From NCBI GenBank assembly GCA_003023165.1, contig PXSD01000090.1, positions 11,082 to 17,282 of the forward strand: a DNA stretch of 6,201 nucleotides, given 5' to 3'. Position numbers and translations under genes: made by a program. The notes under the pieces were generated by a model. The model searched no databases, was not told the origin of the DNA, and worked only from the letters and a program-made list of their open reading frames with translations. Shown piece by piece: positions 1 to 5,411 of this stretch. The stretch is from Halobacteriales archaeon QS_9_67_15 (GTDB lineage: Archaea > Halobacteriota > Halobacteria > Halobacteriales > Haloarculaceae). The first letter of the stretch is position 1; every line of letters begins with the position of its first letter.

Positions 1-15
1 TCGGCCTTTTTCACC

Positions 16-69
16 CATGTTTTTGGCTCGGGGGTTGCGCCGCGCGCAACCCCCGAGCGAAAAAGATGG
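16..69. repeat. Long near-perfect palindrome upstream of the EEP gene
   Basis: The arms GCTCGGGGGTTGCGC (26-40) and GCGCAACCCCCGAGC (44-58) are exact reverse complements separated by a 3-nt loop (CGC). The symmetry continues outward. After a G/G mismatch (25/59), TTTTT (20-24) pairs with AAAAA (60-64). After a second G/G mismatch (19/65), CCAT (15-18 region) pairs with ATGG. The whole element can fold into one 54-nt hairpin or cruciform. The 3' side is followed by A residues on both strands, not T residues, so it is not a standard T-tract terminator for either direction. A separate T5 run (7-11) lies just outside. Because of the symmetry, both strands translate to similar nonsense peptides here. 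It may be a copy of a dispersed haloarchaeal palindromic repeat, but copy number cannot be judged from one window. Confidence 0.8.
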
Positions 70-109
70 TTGGGCTAGCCTGAAGACCCCCGACGCCCGA
101 CAGTGGGGT

Positions 110-907
110 ATGAACCGCGACGCCCTTCGCGTCCTCACGTACAACGTTCGCCGCGACGTGGCGAGCGACGGGGAGTTCGACTGGGCGGCCAGACGTGACG
201 CCGTCGCCGGCACGCTCCGGTTCCACCGCCCCGACGTGGTCGGCCTGCAGGAACCGCTCGAACATCAGTTCCAGGACGTGCGCGAAGCGCTGCCTGAGTA
301 CGAGTGGGTCGGGAAGTCACGGAGCCGCGAGGAGGGAGCGGGCGAGTTCTGTCCGGTCGGCTACCGTCGCAACCGCTTCGAGTGCGTCGGTGCGGACACC
401 GTCTGGCTCTCGCAGACGCCCGACGAGCCCGGGAGCACTGGCTGGGACGGCGCGTACCCGCGGATCGCGACGTGGGCGCGCCTGACCGACCGTCGCAGCG
501 GTGGCTCCCTGCTGGCACTGAACACGCACCTCGACCACGAAGGCCCACAGGCCCGACGCGAGGGCGCGCGGGTGATCCGTGACCGGGTCGACTCGCTCCG
601 CGAAGGTGCACCCGCCGTCGTCGCCGGCGACCTGAACTGCCTCGCCGGCGAGGACCCACACCGCGTGCTTGCCGGCGCCGACGACGGCGACAGCCCGCTG
701 ACCGACGCCCGCGAGGCGAGCGCGCACCCGCCCCACGGCCCGTCGACGACGCGGACGAACTTCGAGTCGCTCCTGCCCGACCGCCAGATCGACCACGTCT
801 TCGTCGCCGACTGCGACGTAGAGGGGTACGGCGTCGCCGCCGACGTCGTCGACGACGGCTGGTTCCCCTCCGACCACCTTCCTGTCGTCGTCGACCTAGA
901 ACTGTGA
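110..907 (+). CDS. Endonuclease/exonuclease/phosphatase (EEP) family hydrolase
   Basis: This 265-aa protein has the full motif series of the DNase I-like metal-dependent phosphohydrolase fold. These are LTYNVR near the N-terminus (N12), GLQEP with the metal-binding Glu48, NTHLDHEG (H140, D142), GDLNC (D174, N176), QIDHVFV (D228, H229) and the C-terminal SDHLPVVVDL (D255, H256). The family cleaves phosphodiester or phosphomonoester bonds in nucleic acids, sugar phosphates or lipids; the substrate here cannot be told. There is no signal peptide or membrane segment, so it is probably cytosolic. ATG 110 is chosen because homologues start just before the LTYNVR strand. The frame stays open back to 17, but that extension runs through the palindrome and is not protein-like. 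No Shine-Dalgarno sequence is visible. The stop overlaps a GTG (904-907), which is not believed to be the start of the next gene. Confidence 0.9.
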   Translation: MNRDALRVLTYNVRRDVASDGEFDWAARRDAVAGTLRFHRPDVVGLQEPLEHQFQDVREALPEYEWVGKSRSREEGAGEFCPVGYRRNRFECVGADTVWLSQTPDEPGSTGWDGAYPRIATWARLTDRRSGGSLLALNTHLDHEGPQARREGARVIRDRVDSLREGAPAVVAGDLNCLAGEDPHRVLAGADDGDSPLTDAREASAHPPHGPSTTRTNFESLLPDRQIDHVFVADCDVEGYGVAADVVDDGWFPSDHLPVVVDLEL

Positions 908-936
908 GCGAGCGGGGCGGACGACAACGCTGCCAG

Positions 937-950
937 CGGGCTTTTGCCCG
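937..950 (+). promoter_or_regulatory. Probable box A region for the 118-aa gene, embedded in a small hairpin
   Basis: CTTTTG (941-946) is the only AT-rich tract in the 65-bp gap and lies about 29 bp before ATG 973. That is the spacing expected for an archaeal TATA box driving a nearly leaderless mRNA. The T-run is the loop of a perfect 5-bp inverted repeat, CGGGC-TTTT-GCCCG. Whether the hairpin also ends EEP transcription is unknown. Confidence 0.45.
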
Positions 951-972
951 TCGGCCGCGTAGAGTCGAGAAT

Positions 973-1329
973 ATGCTACTGGTACGCGGCCACGCGGGTG
1001 GGACGGCGCTGACGGGGACAGTCTACGAGCGCGGCGAGCGGCCGCCGACGTTCGAGGGTGCGCCCGACGAGGGAGCCCCGTTCGTCTGGATCTGCGACGA
1101 GTTCTACGAGGTCGAGTCCGGCGGGCAGCGCCAGCGGATCGACGGGCAGGAACGCCGCGTCGCCTTCGAAGCGCCGACGACGCGCGGGTTCGAGACGCGC
1201 GACGCGGCGCTCGCGACGGCGAAAGAACACGTCCGGACGCAGTTCGTGCGGCTCGGACTCGCCGGCGACGACGTAGAGGTCGAGGTCGTCGAAGACCCCG
1301 ACGCGGACGACGGGTCGGGACGGAACTGA
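973..1329 (+). CDS. Conserved-type haloarchaeal hypothetical protein, 118 aa
   Basis: No enzyme motif is recognised. The protein opens with a beta-rich segment (MLLVRGHAGGTALTGTVYER) and has a central VWICDEFYEVESGG stretch (38-51). A helix around 76-95 (RDAALATAKEHVRTQFVRLG) is followed by a very acidic tail (VEVEVVEDPDADD). This is a small soluble acidic protein with one Cys (C41) and no membrane segment. From memory it resembles a small haloarchaeal DUF family (possibly DUF7113); this is unverified. ATG 973 is preferred over the in-frame GTG at 904, because the 23 residues that start would add are strongly basic, unlike the rest, and because a box A candidate sits at the right distance from 973. 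It lies 65 bp after the EEP gene on the same strand, so co-transcription is possible but not shown. Confidence 0.75.
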   Translation: MLLVRGHAGGTALTGTVYERGERPPTFEGAPDEGAPFVWICDEFYEVESGGQRQRIDGQERRVAFEAPTTRGFETRDAALATAKEHVRTQFVRLGLAGDDVEVEVVEDPDADDGSGRN

Positions 1330-1356
1330 TACGGATTACTGTAGATAGTTTCACAG
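1328..1356. other. Short AT-richer element after the 118-aa gene
   Basis: Just after the stop the sequence becomes AT-richer (TACGGATTACTGTAGATAG), with the odd palindrome TAC-T-GTA (1337-1343) and a loose CTGT...ACAG pair (1339-1356). It could be a 3' end or regulatory element of the 118-aa gene, but there is no T-tract. No gene is seen in 1330-1416. Confidence 0.2.
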
Positions 1357-1416
1357 CGGCCGACGTATTCGGGTTCATCAGACACTCGAAACCGGGATTT
1401 CATTCCAATCGGCGGT

Positions 1417-1422
1417 AAAAAA
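1417..1422 (-). terminator. T6 tract directly after the permease remnant stop
   Basis: Read on the minus strand, the TAG stop of the permease relic (1425-1423) is followed at once by TTTTTT and then ACCGCC. Archaeal RNA polymerase can terminate on T-runs without a hairpin. This tract could therefore end transcripts of the nurA operon that run through the relic. No stem-loop precedes it. Confidence 0.4.
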
Positions 1423-1790
1423 CTACACGGCGGGGACGAGCGTATCCCGGGTGCCGCCGAACCGGGAGACTTCGAGCACGGTCATCACGTCCTCGCCGAG
1501 CACGAGCGCGCGAGCGGCGTCGACGCCGTAGGTGATGGGGTTGTACCGCGCGACCGTCTGGATCCAGCCCGGCAGCACGTCCAGCGGCAGGAACGCCGTT
1601 GAGACGAACAGTAGGGGAACTGGAGCAGGTTCGCGTCGATGATCGTCGACTCCTGGTCCTGGGTGAGGACGGCCACGACGTTCGTGCACGCGACGTACCA
1701 CAGTGACACCTGCATGGCGACGGCCGGCAGGAGGAACGTCTCGTAGGAGAGGCCGACGGCCACGCGCTCGCCGTCTACGGCGGGACCGCC
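1423..1790 (-). pseudogene. Degenerate ABC-2 type transporter permease (DrrB-like) remnant
   Basis: Two overlapping minus-strand frames together encode membrane-protein sequence. Upstream frame: GLSYETFLLPAVAMQVSLW, then YVACTNVVAVLTQDQEST and ANLLQFP. Downstream frame: LLFVSTAFLPLDVLPGW, then YNPITYGVDAARALVLGEDV, ending DTLVPAV. The second part is the characteristic C-terminal half of DrrB-like ABC-2 permeases, which export drugs, lipids or other substrates with a partner ATPase. The frames would join if the GGGG run at 1614-1617 (CCCC on the coding strand) had one more base, restoring NLLQFPLLFVSTAF. The N-terminus is missing. The last hydrophobic helix expected after TLVPAV is also missing. 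From memory of intact homologues, a central block of several dozen residues seems deleted at the SLW/YVA junction (about 1695-1700). No ATPase gene is nearby. The 5' boundary is approximate. Confidence 0.75.
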
Positions 1791-1934
1791 GATTCGAGCG
1801 GTGCGGTCACCCCTCGGTCCGCGATTCGGCCGACCGTGGCTCGTCTGTACAGAACTGCCGTTTCCAGTGCCTACTGCCGGACTCAGTCGAGTATGGTCGG
1901 ATTTCGGCGACTTCAGCGTCGAGACGGCGGACAG
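1791..1934. other. Intergenic spacer between permease remnant and nurA, no gene seen
   Basis: About 145 bp after the nurA stop. The minus-strand frame of nurA stays open through it into the permease relic, but there is no start codon and the translation resembles no permease sequence. I see no hairpin terminator, tRNA or clear promoter here. It may contain the breakpoint that removed the 5' part of the permease gene. Confidence 0.5.
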
Positions 1935-3191
1935 TCAGACGAGTTCCTCGATGTCGACGCCCCAGCGCTTATCGTCGTACTCACGGTGTCGGTCGCTCCC
2001 GAGTTCACGCTCGATCCGGCGGCGCAGTTGCTCGTTGGCTTGCCGGTCGATGTGGGCGAGTTCGTCGGCCTTCGCGACCGACAGCGGCGGCCCCTGTTCG
2101 CCGGCCACGTCGTGGAGCACCTGCAGGCGCAGCGCCGCGCGGGTGTCCTCGTCCTCTGTGAACGCGTACGGGGCCTCGATCCGGTAACAGAGGTCGTCTC
2201 GGGGGTCGTACAGCACGAAGAAGGTGACCTCGTAAGCCTCGGGGTCGAGGTCGCGGTCGATGCCGAGCGCGTCGCCGTCGGCGGCCATCACGCGGTCGGT
2301 ACCGACCCGGGACCGGAACCAGTTGGTCGCGGTCAGCGCGTCGGTGCGCAGGTCGCCGTCGTCGTCGCGCCGCGCGAGGATGCGCTCGAAGAAGGCGTTG
2401 TCGTTGGCCCACGGGGCGTTCGTCGCGTCGCGGACTGTCCGGGTGAGCGCCTTCGCCGTGCTGTTCTTGATGAAGCCGATCAGGGGCACGTCGCGCTCGA
2501 CGAACGTCTCGACGAGGCGGACGTAGTTCTCGACCACGTCGCGCGGACGCTCGTCCTCCGTGAGAAGGGTAGCCAGTTCAGTGCCGCGTTCGGCCCACTT
2601 CAGGAGGCCGGTGGGGTAGAGCGGGCCGTCGAGGACCAGGAGGTCGTCGACGATCTCGGCCTGTTTGAGCGCGTGTTCGCTCTCGGCGAGGTAGAGGGCG
2701 AGCGCGTGGACGACGTTCTGCTCGTAGCGGTCGACCCGGGGGGCGTGCAGCGCGCGTTTGCGGACGTAGCCCTCGTCCTGCATCGTCCAGTCGTCCTCGC
2801 CGAGGACGTAGGTGTCGTCGTTGGAGTGGACGGTCATCACGATGGTGCGCGCGCGGTGCAGGTCGAGATCGGAGGGGACGGCGGCCATCGCGGCCTGTGA
2901 CACGTCCAGCACGAGGCCGTTCTTGAACGTGGTCGGGTTGATCGTCCCCGAATCGAGTCCGTGCTGGGTCGGAAACGGCGCGTCGCGGAGGGCGACGCCG
3001 TCGACCGGGACCCGCTCGCGGCGCTGCTGCCCGAGGGGTTCGAGGACGACGCTGCCGTCGCGATAGAGGGGGTCGAGGAACTCCGTCCACACCGTCTCGG
3101 CGGCGTCCTGGTGGTCGTCCTCGTCGACGCCCTGACTGACCCGTCCGGCGAGGCGAGCGATCCCGTCGACGTGGACGGGGTCGAGCGTCAT
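1935..3191 (-). CDS. nurA: DNA double-strand break repair nuclease NurA
   Basis: This 418-aa protein fits the NurA family: Mn2+-dependent 5'-3' exo/endonucleases that, with the HerA translocase and Mre11-Rad50, resect DNA ends for homologous recombination. Visible family blocks are HGLDSGTINPTTF (77-89) with the probable catalytic Asp80, DDLLVLDGPLYPTGLLKW (182-199) with probable metal ligand Asp188, LIGFIKNSTAKAL (237-249), and the C-terminal FFVLYDPRDDLCYRIEAPYAF (324-344) followed by ADELAHIDRQANEQLRRRIE (375-394). Length matches haloarchaeal NurA. ATG 3191 is chosen because its first bases overlap the stop of the upstream gene (ATGA, 4 nt), a coupling arrangement. The same frame stays open another 288 codons upstream, but that part lies antisense to gpmI and is compositionally not real. 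HerA is not adjacent within the window; downstream is only the permease relic. Confidence 0.88.
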   Translation of the reverse strand: MTLDPVHVDGIARLAGRVSQGVDEDDHQDAAETVWTEFLDPLYRDGSVVLEPLGQQRRERVPVDGVALRDAPFPTQHGLDSGTINPTTFKNGLVLDVSQAAMAAVPSDLDLHRARTIVMTVHSNDDTYVLGEDDWTMQDEGYVRKRALHAPRVDRYEQNVVHALALYLAESEHALKQAEIVDDLLVLDGPLYPTGLLKWAERGTELATLLTEDERPRDVVENYVRLVETFVERDVPLIGFIKNSTAKALTRTVRDATNAPWANDNAFFERILARRDDDGDLRTDALTATNWFRSRVGTDRVMAADGDALGIDRDLDPEAYEVTFFVLYDPRDDLCYRIEAPYAFTEDEDTRAALRLQVLHDVAGEQGPPLSVAKADELAHIDRQANEQLRRRIERELGSDRHREYDDKRWGVDIEELV

Positions 3192-3580
3192 TCGGCGGTG
3201 GGGTCTTCGGCGAGCATCTTCTCGATGGCGTCGGCGATCTCCTCGTAGGACTGCATCTGGAGGCCGTCGGTGGTGATGAGCACGCCCCGGCGGCCGCCGG
3301 TAACGCGGAGGAGGTAGCCGTTGGTGAACGCGCGGACGGTGAAGCGGTACTCGCCGAGTTCGGAGGACTGGTAGGCGTTGCGGGTGTCGCGGAAGCCGCG
3401 CCACTCGTGGCCGACGAAGGTGTCGAGGTCCGCGTCGCGCTCGAGGTCCTCGCGGAGGTACAGCTGCTCGAAGTCCGAGCGTGTGAAGAAGGTCACCGAG
3501 CGGAGGCTGTCGCCGGTCGCCGTGCGGGCCGTCGCCACGATCTGGTCGGCCAGTTCGTCCGGCAGCAGTTGCGCGTCCAT
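3188..3580 (-). CDS. Haloarchaeal hypothetical protein, 130 aa, coupled to nurA
   Basis: This is the first gene of a two-gene operon with nurA; its TGA overlaps the nurA ATG by 4 nt, implying translational coupling. No known catalytic motif is recognised. The N-terminal helix (ELADQIVATARTATGDSLRSV, from residue 9) leads into FFTRSDFEQLYLREDLE (31-47). Next come a polar FVGHEWRGFRDTRNAYQ segment (55-71), a beta-rich middle (YRFTVRAFTNGYLLRV, 78-93, and GVLITTDG, 99-106), and a C-terminal helix (YEEIADAIEKMLAED). It is soluble, acidic, and has no signal or membrane segment. From memory it resembles a haloarchaeal DUF7522-type family; this is unverified. The start ATG 3580 lies about 25 bp from a TTTACT box, fitting a leaderless mRNA. 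A role alongside NurA in DNA repair is inferred only from the operon. Confidence 0.8.
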   Translation of the reverse strand: MDAQLLPDELADQIVATARTATGDSLRSVTFFTRSDFEQLYLREDLERDADLDTFVGHEWRGFRDTRNAYQSSELGEYRFTVRAFTNGYLLRVTGGRRGVLITTDGLQMQSYEEIADAIEKMLAEDPTAE

Positions 3581-3602
3581 ACCCTACAGAGGCACGGCCA
3601 GC

Positions 3603-3608
3603 AGTAAA
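3603..3608 (-). promoter_or_regulatory. Box A (TATA) for the 130-aa gene-nurA operon
   Basis: On the minus strand TTTACT lies in the context CTATCTCTTTACTGC. Its centre is about 25 bp upstream of the ATG at 3580. It is the only AT-rich tract in the divergent intergenic region, and the spacing predicts a transcript starting at or next to the start codon, as is common in haloarchaea. Confidence 0.5.
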
Positions 3609-3656
3609 GAGATAGTGGTGCCCTCGACGGCGGTGGGCGCGCGACGCGAGCGCCAG

Positions 3657-3688
3657 CGGTCCCGCCGGCTTCGCGAGCGTCGGGACCG
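3657..3688. repeat. Inverted repeat in the divergent nurA-operon/gpmI promoter region
   Basis: CGGTCCCG (3657-3664) and CGGGACCG (3681-3688) are perfect 8-bp reverse complements separated by 16 nt. The spacer can itself fold (GCT-TCGCG-AGC, 3668-3678). It sits roughly midway between the two start codons, just upstream of the candidate gpmI box A. It could be an operator for a dimeric regulator or only a GC-rich hairpin; no regulator is identified. Confidence 0.4.
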
Positions 3689-3693
3689 ACACC

Positions 3694-3701
3694 GACTTGA
3701 G
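3694..3701 (+). promoter_or_regulatory. Weak candidate box A for gpmI
   Basis: GACTTGAG lies about 26 bp before GTG 3724, the right distance for a leaderless start. It is the least GC-rich stretch in the preceding 60 bp, but it matches the TTTAWA-like consensus poorly. The same bases include a TTG that would be an alternative in-frame start, which is not favoured. Confidence 0.25.
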
Positions 3702-3723
3702 CGGGCCGGTCGGACCTCGGAGT

Positions 3724-5355
3724 GTGAAAGCCGCACTCGTCATCCTCGACGGCTGGGCCCTGAACCCCGACGACGGGGTCCGGGACGCCGTCGCCGCCGC
3801 CGAGACGCCGAACTTCGACCGGTTCCGTGACGCCGGCGCGTACGGGACGCTGACCACCTCCGGTCGCCGCGTCGGCCTCCCGGAGGGACAGATGGGCAAC
3901 TCCGAGGTCGGCCACCTCAACATCGGCGCCGGCCGCGTCGTCACCCAGGAGTCGGCCCGCGTCACCAACTCGATCGACCGCTGGCGCGCCACCCGTCCCG
4001 GTTCGGGCGTCGACGCGGACGAGGTCCCCGAGGACGTCGTCGATGACGGCGCCATCGACGAGAACGAGGCCGTCCAGTCGGCGTTCGACTACGCCCGGGA
4101 GAACGACGGCCGCGTCCACTTCATGGGGCTCGTCTCCGACGGCGGCGTCCACTCCTACCAGTCCCATCTCCACGCGCTGATCGAACTCGCCGTCGACGAG
4201 GGGGTCGAGGCGGTCACCCACGCCTTCACCGACGGCCGCGACACCTCACCGACCGGCGGCGAGGACTACCTCGCCGACCTGCAGGCCCACGTCGCGGAGC
4301 AGGGCACGGGCCACGTCGCGACGGTCTCGGGTCGCTACTACGCGATGGACCGCGACGAGAACTGGGACCGCACCGAACTGGCCTACGACGCCATCGTGAA
4401 CCGTCACGCCGGCCACACCGCCGAATCCGCGGTCGAGGCCGTCCAGCAGTCCTACGAGCGCGACGAGACCGACGAGTTCGTCGAGCCGACGCTGATCGAG
4501 GGCCAACCCCCTCTCGACAACGCCGATGAGCGAAGCTCATCGAGCCATCGAGGCACGCTCGATGACGGCGACTCGGTCGTCTTCTTCAACTTCCGCTCGG
4601 ACCGCGCGCGCCAGCTCACGCGGATGCTCGCGGACATCCGCTCGGGGGCGTGGGGCGGCCACACCGACCCGCCGAGGACGCGCGTCGTCACGATGACCCA
4701 GTACGACGAGACGTTCGACCTGCCGGTGGCCTTCCCACCGATCCGCCCCGAGAACACCCTCGGCGAGGTCGTCTCGGAGACGGGCGGGACGCAGCTCCGA
4801 CTCGCCGAGACCGAGAAGTACGCCCACGTGACGTACTTCCTCAACGGCGGTCGCGAGGTGGAGTTCGACGGCGAGATCCGCGAGATCGTCCCCAGTCCCA
4901 ACGTGCCGACCTACGACCAGCGGCCGGAGATGAGCGCCGCCGAGGTGACCGATACGGCCATCGCCGAGATCGAGGAGCGGGACCCCGACCTGCTGGTGGT
5001 CAACTACGCGAACCCGGACATGGTGGGTCACACCGGCGACGTCGACGCGGCCGTCGCCGCCGTCGAAGCCGTCGACGCCCAGTTGGGCCGGCTGGTCGAG
5101 GCGATCAACGCGGCGGGCGGCCACGCGCTCATCACGGCCGACCACGGCAACGCCGACGACATGGGGACCGAAGCGGAACCCTACACCGCACACACGACCA
5201 ATCCCGTGCCGCTGGTCTACCTCGCTCCGGATGGGACTGACGGGGGGCGTCTGGTCCGAGACGGCGGCGCACTCGAAGACGTCGCGCCGACGTTGCTGGC
5301 GCTGATGGGGATCGAGAAACCGGCCGCGATGACCGGCGAGAGTCTGCTGGAGTAG
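3724..5355 (+). CDS. gpmI: 2,3-bisphosphoglycerate-independent phosphoglycerate mutase
   Basis: This 543-aa cytosolic enzyme interconverts 3- and 2-phosphoglycerate in glycolysis and gluconeogenesis, using two Mn2+ ions and a phosphoserine intermediate. All active-site blocks are present: LVILDGW (metal ligand D9), the nucleophile Ser60 in QMGNSEVGHLNIGAGR, LVSDGGVHS (H143), DGRDTSP (R172, D173), GRYYAMDRD (R204, R210), NFRSDRARQ (R291, R294), TEKYAHVTYF (K365), NPDMVGHTGDV (D432, H436), TADHGNADDM (D473, H474) and YTAHT (H490). It is about 30 residues longer than the roughly 510-515 aa bacterial enzymes. The excess lies in an acidic loop (about 85-112) and a palindrome-encoded loop (about 264-279). 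GTG 3724 is chosen because the family starts directly at the AALVILDGW strand; TTG 3697 would add nine unsupported residues. No Shine-Dalgarno sequence is seen. It is divergent from the nurA operon. Confidence 0.95.
   Translation: MKAALVILDGWALNPDDGVRDAVAAAETPNFDRFRDAGAYGTLTTSGRRVGLPEGQMGNSEVGHLNIGAGRVVTQESARVTNSIDRWRATRPGSGVDADEVPEDVVDDGAIDENEAVQSAFDYARENDGRVHFMGLVSDGGVHSYQSHLHALIELAVDEGVEAVTHAFTDGRDTSPTGGEDYLADLQAHVAEQGTGHVATVSGRYYAMDRDENWDRTELAYDAIVNRHAGHTAESAVEAVQQSYERDETDEFVEPTLIEGQPPLDNADERSSSSHRGTLDDGDSVVFFNFRSDRARQLTRMLADIRSGAWGGHTDPPRTRVVTMTQYDETFDLPVAFPPIRPENTLGEVVSETGGTQLRLAETEKYAHVTYFLNGGREVEFDGEIREIVPSPNVPTYDQRPEMSAAEVTDTAIAEIEERDPDLLVVNYANPDMVGHTGDVDAAVAAVEAVDAQLGRLVEAINAAGGHALITADHGNADDMGTEAEPYTAHTTNPVPLVYLAPDGTDGGRLVRDGGALEDVAPTLLALMGIEKPAAMTGESLLE
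4524..4565. repeat. Nested palindromic segment inside gpmI coding sequence
   Basis: CGATGAGC (4524-4531) and GCTCATCG (4535-4542) form a perfect 8-bp stem with a GAA loop. The 3' arm is reused: TCATCGAGC (4537-4545) pairs with GCTCGATGA (4557-4565), a perfect 9-bp stem with an 11-nt loop. CATCGAG also occurs twice directly (4538-4544, 4546-4552). The two stems are mutually exclusive because they share 4537-4542. The segment is in frame and encodes DERSSSSHRGTLDD (268-281), a Ser/Arg-rich patch unlike the surrounding acidic enzyme. It falls in a loop between EGQP and DGDSVVFFNF that is much shorter in E. coli GpmI as I recall it. Confidence 0.75.
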
Positions 5356-5366
5356 GTGGGTCGCTC

Positions 5367-5395
5367 GCGGTCAGTCGCCGCAGTGACTCGACCGC
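5367..5395. terminator. Stem-loop between convergent gpmI and oxidoreductase genes
   Basis: GCGGTCAGTC (5367-5376) can pair with GACT-C-GACCGC (5385-5395), a 10-bp stem with one bulged C and an 8-nt loop. It occupies most of the 56-bp convergent gap, where a bidirectional transcript end is expected. There is no flanking T-tract, so a terminator role is only inferred from position. Confidence 0.3.
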
Positions 5396-5411
5396 CCGGC
5401 TGGTCGTCGGA

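Noticed and set aside
26..58. Intrinsic terminator of an upstream gene
   Set aside because: The stem is strong, but the 3' side is followed by A residues on both strands rather than a T-tract.
17..109. N-terminal extension of the EEP protein through the palindrome
   Set aside because: The encoded peptide is produced by the palindrome itself (a similar peptide appears on the opposite strand), and the family begins at the LTYNVR strand.
317..877. 186-aa minus-strand open frame
   Set aside because: It lies antisense to the EEP hydrolase, whose catalytic motifs are all intact; this is a compositional shadow.
904..972. GTG start overlapping the EEP stop (GTGA) as the start of the 118-aa gene
   Set aside because: The overlap looks like coupling, but the 23 extra residues are strongly basic and a promoter-like box A at 941-946 fits initiation at ATG 973.
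1764..1937. Read-through of the nurA TGA into the in-frame permease relic
   Set aside because: The frame continuity is a one-in-three coincidence; there is no recoding signal, and the spacer translation is not protein-like.
1836..2900. 354-aa plus-strand open frame
   Set aside because: It is antisense to nurA; its Val/Asp/Gly-rich composition is the usual mirror of a GC-rich haloarchaeal coding strand, and no family motif is visible.
1935..4055. Single 706-aa minus-strand reading frame containing NurA with a 288-aa N-terminal extension
   Set aside because: The extension lies antisense to gpmI and across the 130-aa gene in another frame, is Arg/Pro-rich and not halophile-like, and the ATG at 3191 with a 4-nt overlap explains the real gene.
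4537..5193. 218-aa minus-strand open frame opposite gpmI
   Set aside because: It is a mirror frame of the conserved C-terminal half of gpmI, with no recognisable domain.
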